DNA of 64,000 nt from Luteibacter sp. UNC138MFCol5.1. Its GTDB lineage: Bacteria; Pseudomonadota; Gammaproteobacteria; Xanthomonadales; Rhodanobacteraceae. Below, piece by piece: positions 29,751-40,680 of the stretch. The notes beneath the pieces are model-generated. The model saw only the letters and a program-made list of their open reading frames with translations, was not told the DNA's origin and searched no databases. Position numbers and translations under genes: made by a program. Each line of letters begins with the position of its first letter. The stretch's first letter is position 1. The stretch spans positions 186,001 through 250,000 of the forward strand of contig NZ_FODZ01000005.1 of NCBI RefSeq assembly GCF_900110505.1, given 5' to 3'.

Positions 29751-29759
29751 TGCTACCTT
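29751..29759 (+). promoter_or_regulatory. Extended -10 promoter element before ycgL
   Basis: TGCTACCTT fits TGn-TAnnnT and lies 32-40 bases before the ycgL start. Nearly the same element precedes gshA and rep. No clear -35. Confidence 0.45.
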
Positions 29760-29790
29760 GTCCCATTGGCCCCCAGCGAGACCTGCCGTC

Positions 29791-30093
29791 ATGCACTGCT
29801 TCGTCTACGCCAGCCAGCGAAAGCCCGACTCCTACCTGTGGCTTGCCGAACGCGACGGCTTCCAGGCCGTTCCCGAGCCCCTCGCCCTGCTTTTGGGCGA
29901 GCTGCGCTTCGTGCTCGAGGTCGAACTGACGCCCCAGCGCAAGCTGCCGAACGAGGACAGCGAACGCGTGATGGCGAATCTCGCGGCGCAGGGCTGGCAC
30001 TTGCAGAGTCCGCCGAACGAGACGCTCAGCGTGTGCAACCAGCCGAACCACAATCGTGAGATCGATCCCGACCTAGTCCTGGTAAGGAACTGA
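29791..30093 (+). CDS. YcgL-domain protein
   Basis: A 100-residue cytoplasmic protein of the YcgL family, present across gammaproteobacteria with no firm function. The conserved N-terminus (MHCFVYASQRKPDSYLWLAE) and the central GELRFVLEVELTPQRKL fix the family and the ATG at 29791. It is preceded by a likely extended -10 promoter and followed 90 bases on by the ankyrin-protein gene. Confidence 0.9.
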   Translation: MHCFVYASQRKPDSYLWLAERDGFQAVPEPLALLLGELRFVLEVELTPQRKLPNEDSERVMANLAAQGWHLQSPPNETLSVCNQPNHNREIDPDLVLVRN

Positions 30094-30183
30094 TCCGGCC
30101 AAAAACGCACGGAATCGCGGCGTGCAGCGCGAGTTAACGCGACGTTACCGCGTAGGCGTGACGTGCTCCGTATACTCGCGCGC

Positions 30184-33100
30184 ATGGCCAATCCCAAACG
30201 TCGTCGACCATCGCTGATCAAGGCACTGCCCTGGTTCCTCCCCGCCCTCGCCGCCGTCGCGTGCGCGGGTCTCACCGCATCGCCGCTCGCCCTCATTCCG
30301 CTGCTGCTCGCGAACGCCCTGGCCATGGGCGCGGTGTGCCACGCGATCGGTTTCGATCCGGAGCCGAGCTACGTGCGTACGGTGCTGCGCCGCGGATCGG
30401 CGCACCTGGTGATGTTCACCGCCTACGCGTTCGTGGTCTTCGTGCTCGTCGCCTGGCCGCTGCTGAAGCTGACGCAGGCGCCGAGCCTCGGCGCGGCGCT
30501 GCTGCTGGCCGCGACCCTGGTCGTGGCGTTCACGGCACTGTGGCGCGTTTGGCCCGCGTTCGGCCTGGTGTTCCTCTGGGACGACGCTTATCCGGAGGAA
30601 AGCGGCGACGGATCGTGGATCTTCACCGCGATCGCCCGCTCGATCTCGTTCGGCCGCCATCTCTCGGCGGAAGAGCGCTTCTTCTCCCATTTCCTTCCCG
30701 CGGCGCTCGGCCTGCTCGTGCTCGCGTTCTGCGCGGTCGCGCTGTCCGGTCTGTACGGCGTGCTTCCGGCCGAACTGCGCATCGCCGCGCTGGGCCTCTA
30801 TGCGCTCGTGCTGCTGCCGCTCGGCTGCATGGTCATCGCCAACCGCACGCTGCGCGCCCTGCTCAGCGATCGTCGCGGACACGTCCGGTCCGCGCGCGCC
30901 GAGCCGCGCCGCGAGCCCGCGATGGCGCCCGTCGAGCCGCCGCGCGCACCCATCCCCGTGCTGAGCACCGAGGAGGCCCAGCCAGGCGTGCGCGATCGCG
31001 CCCTTCGTGCCGCGTTGCGCGAAGGCGACATCGCGCGCGCCGTCGCACTGGTCGAGGCCGGCGCGGCACCCGATGGCGATGCCGAGCCCGGCGAGCGCGA
31101 CCAGCGCCCCGTCCTCACCCTCGCCGCGCTGTCGCCGGACACGCGCCTGCTGCGCGCGCTGATCGCCAAGGGCGCTCGCGTGGACCGCGTGCACGGCGGC
31201 ATGACCGCGCTGCTCGCGGCATGCCGCGACAGCTGGCACGGCCGACCGGAAGCCGTGCTCACGTTGCTCACCAATGGCGCCAACGCCGCCGCGACCGACG
31301 CCCATGGCAACACGGCGCTGCACGGCGCGGTGCTCAGCGCCGAGCCGACCGTCGCGGCGATGCTGCTCGACGCCGGCGCGCCGGTGGACGCCGTCAACGC
31401 GGCGGGCGACACGCCGCTCGTTATCGCCTGCCGCGCCGCGAACTGGACGCTCGCCCGCTTCCTGCTCGAACACGGCGCGAAGCCGGCGCCGGTGGGTGGC
31501 GAACCGGCGCTCGTCGCGGCGGCCGGCATTCCCGACGACGACAGCGAAGGCGTGAAGGTCCTGCTTCGTTACAAGGCGCCGGTCAACGCGACCGACGCGC
31601 ACGGCCGCACGGCGCTGATCGCCGCCGCGGCGGAGGGACACGAACAGATCGCGCGCGCGTTGCTACAGGCGCACGCCAATCCCAACCTCGCCGACCGCCA
31701 CGGCACGACCGCCCTGATGGAAGCGGCTCGCGCGGGCGCGCAAGGCATCGTGCAGGCGCTGGCCGATGCCCACGCCGACGCATCTCCCCGCGACGGCCAC
31801 GGACGCGACGCGCTGACGCTCGCGTGCCAGTCGCCACGCGCGCAGGCCGCCACGGTGCGCGCGCTGCTCACGCTCGGTGCGCAGCCGAAGGAAACCGGTG
31901 CCGACGGACGCAGCGCCCTCGATCATGCGGCCGCCGCGGGACGCTGGGACTTCGTCGCGCTGCTCGATCCCGACACGCCGCTGCCCACCTCGCTGAGTGA
32001 ATCCGTGGTGCCCGAAGCGGGCGCCGACTCCCCGGCGCATCTTTACGACGCGCTGCGCTTCGGCCACTGGGCGGTCGCGTCGACGTTCGCCACGAAGGTT
32101 CGCGAATGGCCAGCCGAACAGCTTGCCGCGCTCTATCTCGAGCTGGCCGGTACCGGCCTGCACATGGCGCGCGCGTGGCTGCTCGATCATGGTCTTTCCG
32201 CCGATGCGCGCCTGGCGCCGCCCGCCGAAGACGAAGGCGTCCTCGGCCGGCGCCTCTTCGACGCGCTGCTGCCGCAACTGCCGCAATCGGCCGAAGCGCT
32301 CCTGCAGCTGATGCAAGCGGGCGCGTCGCCGGCGGGCGCCGGGCTGCTGGGTCAGGCCGTCTGCCGCCTCGACGGTGTCGACGAGCGCCTGACGCTGGCG
32401 ATGCTCGACGCCGGCGCGGACCCGTTCGGCGCCGACGCGCGCGGTCGCACGCCCATGCACATGGCGGCCGCGACCGGCCGCGTCGCGTTGCTCGACGCGT
32501 TGCTGGCCCGCGGCATGGATCCGAACGTCCGCGACCTCGGCGGCCGCACGCCGCTGCACGCGGCGCTGGAACATGGCGGCGACAACCTCCCGCTCGTCCG
32601 CGCGCTCGTCTCCCACGGTGCCGACCCCGAAGCCGCGGACGTCAATGGCGAGACGCCATATGGCCTCGGTATCGGCCACGGCGACGTGGAGCGCTGGCTC
32701 AGCTGGGCCACGTGGCCGCTGCCGCGTCGCGCGCTGCGCGCCGCCGACCTGCCCGCGGCGGCCGCCGCGGGCGACATGGCGGCCGTGGATCGCCTCCTCG
32801 AACTGGGTTTCGACGTCGAAACCCGCGACGCGCAGGGCGCGACGGCCCTGCTCCGCGCCGCCGGCGCGGGCCAGCGCGACGTGGCCGAACACCTGCTCGC
32901 GGCCGGCGCCGATCCGTCGGCGGCCGCGGCCTCCGGGGTCACGCCGCTCGCGGCCGCCGTCAACGCACGCCGGGAATCGGTGGTCGAGCTGCTGCTCTCG
33001 CGAGGCGTCGCCGCCGACCAGCGGCTGCCGGGTAACGCCACCGCGCTCATGATCGCCGCCACGCTCGGCTATCCCGAGATCGCCGAGATGCTGCTCGCCG

Positions 33101-33612
33101 CCGGCGCCGATGCGGCGGCGGAGGATGCGCACGGGCATACGTCGTTGCATGCCGCCGCGCAGTACTGCTTCGGCAGCAGCGACAGCCTGCGCGCACGCCG
33201 CCTGCTGGACACCGTGATCCGCAAGGGCGCCGATGTGAACAAGGCCGACAAGGACGGCGTCACGCCGTTGCTGATCCTGCTTGGCGCGCATATGCGCCCG
33301 GGCAGCCACGCGGACGCGACCCATCTCGGCGCGCTGGTGCCCGTGCTGCTCGATGCTGGCGCCGCCATGGAACACGCCGACCATCGCGGCGTCAGCGCGC
33401 TGCACGCGTGCGCGATGCACGCTTTGCTGCCGCCGGCCCGCGTGCTCCTCCAGCGCGGCGCGAACCGCAACGCGGCGGATGCGTTCGGCCGCACGGCCGG
33501 CGACGTCGCGCGGCACCTCGGCTACGTCGACATCGCTCACGAACTCGGCACGCGCGTCGGCGCGATCCCGAGCGTGAGGCAGACCCTCAGGCAGCCGGCC
33601 CAGCCGGACTGA
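30184..33612 (+). CDS. Large membrane-anchored ankyrin-repeat protein
   Basis: A 1142-residue protein, start ATG 30184 (MANPKRRRPSLIKALPWFLP). Residues 15-235 contain about six hydrophobic segments, including a Leu/Ala-rich pair at about 20-55, and resemble an integral membrane domain. From about 265 to the C-terminus there are many ankyrin units of about 33 residues, recognisable by G(R/N)TAL-AAA...G...LLxxGA patterns (for example GRTALIAAAAEGHEQIARAL; GRTPLHAALEHGGDNLPLVR). Middle units near 620-700 are degenerate. Ankyrin arrays bind proteins, so a scaffold at the inner membrane is likely. It is convergent with the antiporter gene with one base between the stops. Partner and function unknown. 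Confidence 0.88.
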   Translation: MANPKRRRPSLIKALPWFLPALAAVACAGLTASPLALIPLLLANALAMGAVCHAIGFDPEPSYVRTVLRRGSAHLVMFTAYAFVVFVLVAWPLLKLTQAPSLGAALLLAATLVVAFTALWRVWPAFGLVFLWDDAYPEESGDGSWIFTAIARSISFGRHLSAEERFFSHFLPAALGLLVLAFCAVALSGLYGVLPAELRIAALGLYALVLLPLGCMVIANRTLRALLSDRRGHVRSARAEPRREPAMAPVEPPRAPIPVLSTEEAQPGVRDRALRAALREGDIARAVALVEAGAAPDGDAEPGERDQRPVLTLAALSPDTRLLRALIAKGARVDRVHGGMTALLAACRDSWHGRPEAVLTLLTNGANAAATDAHGNTALHGAVLSAEPTVAAMLLDAGAPVDAVNAAGDTPLVIACRAANWTLARFLLEHGAKPAPVGGEPALVAAAGIPDDDSEGVKVLLRYKAPVNATDAHGRTALIAAAAEGHEQIARALLQAHANPNLADRHGTTALMEAARAGAQGIVQALADAHADASPRDGHGRDALTLACQSPRAQAATVRALLTLGAQPKETGADGRSALDHAAAAGRWDFVALLDPDTPLPTSLSESVVPEAGADSPAHLYDALRFGHWAVASTFATKVREWPAEQLAALYLELAGTGLHMARAWLLDHGLSADARLAPPAEDEGVLGRRLFDALLPQLPQSAEALLQLMQAGASPAGAGLLGQAVCRLDGVDERLTLAMLDAGADPFGADARGRTPMHMAAATGRVALLDALLARGMDPNVRDLGGRTPLHAALEHGGDNLPLVRALVSHGADPEAADVNGETPYGLGIGHGDVERWLSWATWPLPRRALRAADLPAAAAAGDMAAVDRLLELGFDVETRDAQGATALLRAAGAGQRDVAEHLLAAGADPSAAAASGVTPLAAAVNARRESVVELLLSRGVAADQRLPGNATALMIAATLGYPEIAEMLLAAGADAAAEDAHGHTSLHAAAQYCFGSSDSLRARRLLDTVIRKGADVNKADKDGVTPLLILLGAHMRPGSHADATHLGALVPVLLDAGAAMEHADHRGVSALHACAMHALLPPARVLLQRGANRNAADAFGRTAGDVARHLGYVDIAHELGTRVGAIPSVRQTLRQPAQPD

Positions 33613-33613
33613 T

Positions 33614-35422
33614 CTATTTCTCGCCGTCGCGGACGCGCTCTTCCACGGCGTCCGCCTCGAAGAGCTGCTGCAGGTCGTGCAGCGCTTCCTTGCTCGTCTG
33701 CACGAGCGCGGTCTCGTCGTCGTAAACGAGGTACTGCGCGCGCAGCACCTGATCGTCGTGCTTGCGGAAACGCTCGATGCGACTCGCGGCGACGTCCGCC
33801 GGCATGTCCAGCGATTCGAGCACGTGCCGCGTCATCTCCAGGCTGGAGTAGAACGTTTCGCGTACGGGGTCCTCGACGCCGATGTCCATCAGGCGGAACG
33901 CATGCTGACGATTGCGTGCGCGGGCGACGATCTTCAGGTGCGGGTACTGGCGACGCACCAGGCGGGCGGTGCGCAGGTTCGCTTCCGGATCGTCGGTGGC
34001 GATGACGAAGACTTCGGCCTTGTCCGCCTGCGCCGCGCGCAGCATTTCGGGCCGGCCGGGGTCGCCGAAGAACAGTGACGTACCGCCGAAGCGACGCGAC
34101 GTCTCGACCTGTTCGACAGAGCTCTCCAGCGCCACGAACTGGATGCCCTGCGCGCGCAGCACGCGGGCGACGATCTGCCCCATGCGGCCGAAGCCCGCGA
34201 TGATGACGCGCGGCGTATCGGCCTCGATCGCGTCGAATTCGCGGTCCGGCTTGCGCACGCGGTCGTGCACCAGGCGCGACGCTAGCAGCACGAGCAGCGG
34301 CGTCAGCGCCATCGACAGCGAGATGGCCATCACCATCAGGCCGCGCTGGCTGCCGTTGATCAGCTGGTTCTGCTGCGCGAGGTTGAGCAGCACGAAGGCG
34401 AATTCGCCGCCGCATGCGAGCACCGCGGCGAGCCTCACCGAATCGCCCATGGTCAACGCGCCGACCACCCGGCCCAAGGGCAGGATCAGCACGGCCTTCA
34501 CCGCGAGCAGGAGCGCGACCATGCCGAGCACGAGCAGCGGCTTGGCCACCAGCATGCCGAGATCCACGGACATGCCCACGCTGACGAAGAACAGGCCGAG
34601 CAGAAGACCCTTGAAGGGTTCGATATTGGATTCGAGCTCGTGGCGATATTCCGAATCCGCCAGCAGCAGACCGGCAAGGAACGCGCCGAGCGTCGTGGAG
34701 ATGCCGGCCAGTTCCATCAGCCACGCCGTGCCCATCACCACGAGCAGCGCGGTCGCGGTGAAGACTTCCGTGCTCTTGGCACGCGCGACGAATCGGAAGA
34801 CGTGGCGCAGCAGCAGCCGGCCACCGACGATCACCGCGAAGATGGTGCCGACGACGCGGAGGACGCTGAACAGATCGGGGGCATGCGCGTCGCGCGCGAT
34901 GGCGCCCCCGAGAAGGGGCACGGCGGCGATCAGGGGAATGGCCGCGAGGTCCTGGAACAGCAGGATCGCGAAGGCCTGGCGTCCATAGACGGTGCCCGCC
35001 TCCTTGCGCTCGGCGAGGATCTGCAGACCGAACGCCGTCGAGGACAACGCCAGGCTGCCGCCGACGATGACGGCCGCCTTCCACGTGAGGCCGAACAGGA
35101 AGTAGCCGATGGCGCCCAGCGCCAGCGCGCAGGTCAGCACCTGGAGACTGCCGCTGCCGAATACCGCACGCCGCATCACCCACAGGCGTGACGGCGAGAG
35201 TTCGAGGCCGATGACGAACAGCATCAGCACGACACCGAAATCGGAGATCGTCGCGACGCCCTCGGTATCGCTCACCAGGCCGAGCACTGACGGGCCGATG
35301 ACCACGCCCGCGAGCAGGTAGCCGAGGACGGCGCCGAGGCGGAAGCGCTTGGTCAGCGGAACCGCGATGACGGTCGCCAGAAGAAAGACGACTGCCGTCT
35401 CCAGAAAATGATGCCCATCCAT
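33614..35422 (-). CDS. Kef-type monovalent cation:proton antiporter (CPA2) with RCK domain
   Basis: Potassium/proton antiporter of the KefB/KefC group, 602 residues. About twelve membrane segments occupy residues 1-385, with the family motif SNIEPFKGLLLGLFFVSVGM near 270. A Rossmann RCK_N domain (RVIIAGFGRMGQIVARVL) spans about 405-525. E. coli KefB/C are held closed by glutathione and opened by its adducts to protect against electrophiles; gshA lies nearby, so similar control is plausible but unproven. No KefF/KefG-like ancillary subunit is adjacent. It is convergent with the ankyrin gene. Confidence 0.93.
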   Translation of the reverse strand: MDGHHFLETAVVFLLATVIAVPLTKRFRLGAVLGYLLAGVVIGPSVLGLVSDTEGVATISDFGVVLMLFVIGLELSPSRLWVMRRAVFGSGSLQVLTCALALGAIGYFLFGLTWKAAVIVGGSLALSSTAFGLQILAERKEAGTVYGRQAFAILLFQDLAAIPLIAAVPLLGGAIARDAHAPDLFSVLRVVGTIFAVIVGGRLLLRHVFRFVARAKSTEVFTATALLVVMGTAWLMELAGISTTLGAFLAGLLLADSEYRHELESNIEPFKGLLLGLFFVSVGMSVDLGMLVAKPLLVLGMVALLLAVKAVLILPLGRVVGALTMGDSVRLAAVLACGGEFAFVLLNLAQQNQLINGSQRGLMVMAISLSMALTPLLVLLASRLVHDRVRKPDREFDAIEADTPRVIIAGFGRMGQIVARVLRAQGIQFVALESSVEQVETSRRFGGTSLFFGDPGRPEMLRAAQADKAEVFVIATDDPEANLRTARLVRRQYPHLKIVARARNRQHAFRLMDIGVEDPVRETFYSSLEMTRHVLESLDMPADVAASRIERFRKHDDQVLRAQYLVYDDETALVQTSKEALHDLQQLFEADAVEERVRDGEK

Positions 35423-35498
35423 CCTGCGACTCCCACCAATGTCGTCCGCGATTATGTCACGCGTGCGCGGATGGGATTTGCAGAATCCGGGACTTGCG

Positions 35499-36521
<1,023 letters not shown>

Positions 36522-36588
36522 TTACGCCTCCTCGCCCTCCTTCCGGGGGGCAAAGCGTCGCAGGGGCGGCGACCGTGGTTCCCGGCGC

Positions 36589-37680
<1,092 letters not shown>

Positions 37681-37743
37681 CACTTTCTCCGGTGGGCGCC
37701 GCGGGCGGCAGGTCGAGCCTGCCAATGGTCCGGGCAATGGAGT

Positions 37744-37771
37744 ATTCTGCCGACGTAATCGTTTACGTCAA
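37744..37771 (-). promoter_or_regulatory. Probable ugpC promoter overlapping the operator
   Basis: On the minus strand TTGACG (37771-37766) and CAGAAT (37749-37744) are spaced 16 bases, a plausible sigma-70 promoter. The -35 lies inside one arm of the palindrome at 37752-37769, so a bound repressor would block polymerase. Confidence 0.5.
37752..37769. promoter_or_regulatory. LacI-family-like operator between ugpC and glk
   Basis: GACGTAA and TTACGTC arms (7 bases, perfect) flank TCGT, giving an 18-base palindrome with a near-central CG, the usual form of LacI/GalR-family operators. It lies between divergent sugar-uptake and sugar-kinase genes. No LacI-type regulator gene is in the window, so the repressor must be encoded elsewhere. 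Confidence 0.65.
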
Positions 37772-37899
37772 AGTGCCGGCAGGGAAGGCCGTTCAAGGAG
37801 AACCACGCTCGTAGCTAAGCGCGGGGACAGCCTTCACTAGACGCCAGCCCCCATGCGAGGCACCCTTGCGTGCTTCCGTGACACGACAGGTTCTCCAAC

Positions 37900-38940
37900 A
37901 TGGCCAACGTTAGCGCTCCGGCGCCGACCCTGCTCGCCGACCTCGGCGGCACCAATGTGCGCTTCGGCATCGCGCATCCGGAAGAAGATCAACCGCTTAT
38001 CGAATCCAGCGTCAGGAAGTACCACGTCAAGGACTACGCCTCCATGGCGGACGCCGCGAAGCAGTACTTCAAGGAAACCGGCCACGAGGCGACCCGCGCG
38101 ATCATCGCCGCCGCCGGCCGTATCGACAACGGTGAGACCGTCAAGGTCACGAACAATCCGTGGGCCATCTCGGCGCATACGCTGGCGGGCGAACTCGGCC
38201 TCGAGTGGGTCCACCTCGTCAACGACTTCGCCGCGCAGTCGATGGCCGTGATGCTGATGAGCCCGGACAAGGCCCTGCGCGACGGCCATCGCGAGCTCGA
38301 GCGGATCGGCGAGCCGGCCGTTCCCGTGATCGGCGCCAAGGACGAGCAGACGTTCGTCGTCGTGGGTCCGGGCACGGGCCTGGGCGTCGGCGGCCTGCTG
38401 ATCCGCGGCGACAAGGTCAGCGTGCTGCAGACCGAAGGCGGCCATGCCGGCTTCGCGGCACACAGCGCCGAGGACATCGAGATCCTCAAGGTGCTGAACC
38501 TCCGCTACGGCCGCGTCTCCAACGAGCGCCTGATCAGTGGCCAGGGCCTGGTGAACCTCTACACCGCGATCTGCGAGATCGCCGGCCAGAAGCCCGATGA
38601 GACGATCACGCCGGAAGATGTCACCAAGCGTGCGACGGAAGGCACCTGCCCGATGTGCGCGCGGGCCGTGCAAGCCCTCGCCGGCATCTTCGGCAGCGTG
38701 GCGGGCGATCTGGTCCTCACGCTCGGCGCATGGGACGGTGTGTATCTCACCGGCGGCATGACACCGATCCTGCTCCCGTGGATCCAGAAGCATTTCCGCG
38801 AGCGTTTCGAAGCCAAGGGCCGCTTCCGCGACACGATGGAAAAGGTGCCGACGCAGGCGATCATGAATCCCGAGCCGGGCCTCATCGGCGGCGCCGCGCT
38901 CGCCATCGTCGAAGCCGGCGGCACGCCGCTGCATCGCTGA
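37900..38940 (+). CDS. glk: Glucokinase
   Basis: Phosphorylates glucose with ATP to feed glycolysis or the Entner-Doudoroff route. The 346-residue protein is of the proteobacterial Glk type, with the phosphate motif LLADLGGTNVRFGIAHPEED, VNDFAAQSMAV, GPGTGLGVGGL and EGGHAGFAAHS. It diverges from ugpC, sharing a palindromic operator, and ends at a strong terminator. Its last about 27 codons and the terminator are duplicated about 850 bases downstream. Confidence 0.95.
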   Translation: MANVSAPAPTLLADLGGTNVRFGIAHPEEDQPLIESSVRKYHVKDYASMADAAKQYFKETGHEATRAIIAAAGRIDNGETVKVTNNPWAISAHTLAGELGLEWVHLVNDFAAQSMAVMLMSPDKALRDGHRELERIGEPAVPVIGAKDEQTFVVVGPGTGLGVGGLLIRGDKVSVLQTEGGHAGFAAHSAEDIEILKVLNLRYGRVSNERLISGQGLVNLYTAICEIAGQKPDETITPEDVTKRATEGTCPMCARAVQALAGIFGSVAGDLVLTLGAWDGVYLTGGMTPILLPWIQKHFRERFEAKGRFRDTMEKVPTQAIMNPEPGLIGGAALAIVEAGGTPLHR

Positions 38941-38957
38941 GCCTCGCTTCGTGCTGA

Positions 38958-38993
38958 AACGAAACGCCCGGCTCCCGCCGGGCGTTTCGTTTT
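38958..38993 (+). terminator. glk terminator (original copy)
   Basis: CGAAACGCCCGGC (38960-38972) and GCCGGGCGTTTCG (38977-38989) form a 13-base perfect stem with a 4-base loop, followed by TTTT. A diverged copy is at 39799-39829. Confidence 0.93.
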
Positions 38994-39009
38994 GCCAGCT
39001 TCCTCGACG

Positions 39010-39519
39010 TCAGTCTGGACTGAACGAGACGCTCCGAAGGCATCCGGGTGCGCCGTCCGCGAAGCTGAACACCACGCTTCCGCGATCGACGTTCGCTGAC
39101 CAGACCACTCGCTTCGACGCGTCGGGCATGTCCGGCCTCGGCGTGTCCCGAAGTTCGAGCCCTGGGTAGTGAGTCAGGACTTCACCTCGGGAAACGCAAC
39201 GCCCGCCGATGTCGATGACCGCCACCGCCAGCCGTCCATCCCTGCGCTGTCGCAACTCGGAACGCGTGACGGTGGTCGAGGGCGAAAAGGGACCAGCACC
39301 GCTTTCGGATCGATCGTCGTCGCTCGATGACAGAGAGCTTCCGGGCCAAACGCCGCGCAGCGCTTCCTCGCCCTCCGCCAGCCGGCTCGCGATGTCGTTC
39401 ACCCGCTGCCAGAAAACGGGATCCTGATCGCCAGCGTCGCCGGATGCGGGAAGGCCGTGGTTGGCGTCGTACGGCGTGAACAAGGCCAGCAGAAAGGCGC
39501 CAGCCACTCTTGCGATCAT
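39010..39519 (-). CDS. Exported hypothetical protein, copy A of a duplicated pair
   Basis: A 169-residue protein starting at the ATG at 39519 with AGGAG at 7-base spacing. The N-terminus (MIARVAGAFLLALFTPYDAN) resembles a short signal peptide. I recognise no family. It is paralogous to the 179-residue protein at 39849-40388: both share a D-x-FWQR-type helix followed by EALRGVW/EALQEHW, a central strand ending in GRCVS/APCIS, and a C-terminal strand pair with a single cysteine (APGCLRSVSFSPD versus NPKCVGRVTLVPG). The two conserved cysteines suggest a disulfide. It is convergent with glk, ending 17 bases from the terminator. Confidence 0.7.
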   Translation of the reverse strand: MIARVAGAFLLALFTPYDANHGLPASGDAGDQDPVFWQRVNDIASRLAEGEEALRGVWPGSSLSSSDDDRSESGAGPFSPSTTVTRSELRQRRDGRLAVAVIDIGGRCVSRGEVLTHYPGLELRDTPRPDMPDASKRVVWSANVDRGSVVFSFADGAPGCLRSVSFSPD

Positions 39520-39701
39520 CGATGACTCCTTACATGTCCAGCTTGCGTGGCGAAACATCGGCGCTGCTTGTCGCCGTCGCATTTGAGAACCATCCGCAAT
39601 CTGCCGAAGCCCATGCTTGAGTTCGGCCTGATTCGCGCGTGGGCGAGGCTAGAACTCCGATGCTACGTTTCCCGCGGAACGACGGAGGCGATTCTGATCC
39701 T

Positions 39702-39801
39702 GGCGATCATGGACCCCGAGCCAGGCCTCATCGGCGGCGCAGGGCTCGCCATCGTCGAAGCCAGCGGCACGCGGCTGCATACGCTTCGTGCGCTGATATG
39801 A
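39702..39801 (+). pseudogene. glk: Duplicated 3' fragment of glk
   Basis: Translates in frame to LAIMDPEPGLIGGAGLAIVE and onward, almost identical to the glk C-terminus (AIMNPEPGLIGGAALAIVEA). Nucleotide similarity runs from about 38856 in glk and continues through the stop region into the terminator. There is no glk body upstream, so it is a non-functional remnant of a tandem duplication. Confidence 0.88.
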
Positions 39802-39829
39802 AACGCCCGGCTCCTGCCAGGCGTTTTGT
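39799..39829 (+). terminator. Second, diverged copy of the glk terminator
   Basis: AAACGCCCGGC (39801-39811) pairs with GCCAGGCGTTT (39816-39826) with one mismatch, followed by TG and T. It retains the loop of the original and lies 20 bases from the stop of the paralogous gene, matching the original layout. Confidence 0.75.
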
Positions 39830-39848
39830 TGGTGCCTCCCTAGAGGGA

Positions 39849-40388
39849 TCAGGCCGGCGGCGACGCACCCGGCACCAGCGTCACCCGCCCGACGCACTTC
39901 GGATTGACGTAGGAGAATCCGAAGGCGATCTCCCCGTCGGGCCCGAAGATCGACCACGTACCATATGCGTCCGGCGAACCGTTGTGTGGCGAGCCGGTCA
40001 CGATCGCCGAAGGGTAACGCGCGCGGACGGTGTCGAGGCTGATGCACGGGGCCGAGAGCTGCATGTTCGCAACGACGACGTGCGACGGATCTGTTCGTCT
40101 CACCCTGATCTCGGAGGCCCGCACGTCGATGCCCGGCACGAGCGGCGCGCCACCGCCGACATAGCTGACGGTATTGCTGCGCATTTCCCGTGCGGGCGCC
40201 CGAATCGGCCAATGCTCCTGCAAGGCTTCGGCCCCGTCAGCGGCATCGTGGGCCAGCGCCTCGATGCGCTGAAAAAACGGCTCGTTGTCGAACGCCGTCT
40301 CCGAAGACCCTGCCGCTCCCTGGCCGAACGCGCACAAAGGCAGACAGAAGGCGCCGATAGCGACGCACGAGATGCGATTCTTTCGCAC
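39849..40388 (-). CDS. Exported hypothetical protein, copy B of a duplicated pair
   Basis: A 179-residue protein. The start is a GTG at 40388 behind AGGAG (6-base spacing), giving a signal peptide (residues 1-25, RKNRISCVAIGAFCLPLCAF). Similarity to the 169-residue neighbour covers the helix DNEPFFQRIEALAHDAADGA, the cysteine-containing centre and the C-terminal strands, but with many substitutions, so the duplication is old or fast-evolving. Function unknown. A plausible promoter (TTGCGA, 16 bases, TATCTC, minus strand 40505-40478) gives a leader of about 80 bases. Confidence 0.7.
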   Translation of the reverse strand: MRKNRISCVAIGAFCLPLCAFGQGAAGSSETAFDNEPFFQRIEALAHDAADGAEALQEHWPIRAPAREMRSNTVSYVGGGAPLVPGIDVRASEIRVRRTDPSHVVVANMQLSAPCISLDTVRARYPSAIVTGSPHNGSPDAYGTWSIFGPDGEIAFGFSYVNPKCVGRVTLVPGASPPA

Positions 40389-40680
40389 GTGTTTCTCCTG
40401 GTAAAGAACGATACGCGGCGGCCGCTTGAGCACCGCGTGCCGATCATTCCTGTCGAGCACGCCTACGTCTTGAGAATGAGATATGACCTAGCGCACCCGT
40501 CGCAAAAGTGCGATGGAGATCACAGTTGCTGGTTCTTTTGACGCCGAGCGCGAGACGCTGCCCGACGAGCGCCCGCGCGACGAATCTCCGAGGTTTCTCA
40601 CCCGTGGGCGCGAATGACGCGGCGCGCGGCGATACCGTCGCACGCGAACGGCCGGTTGGCGCGGTCAGGTGCTTGCTAGA

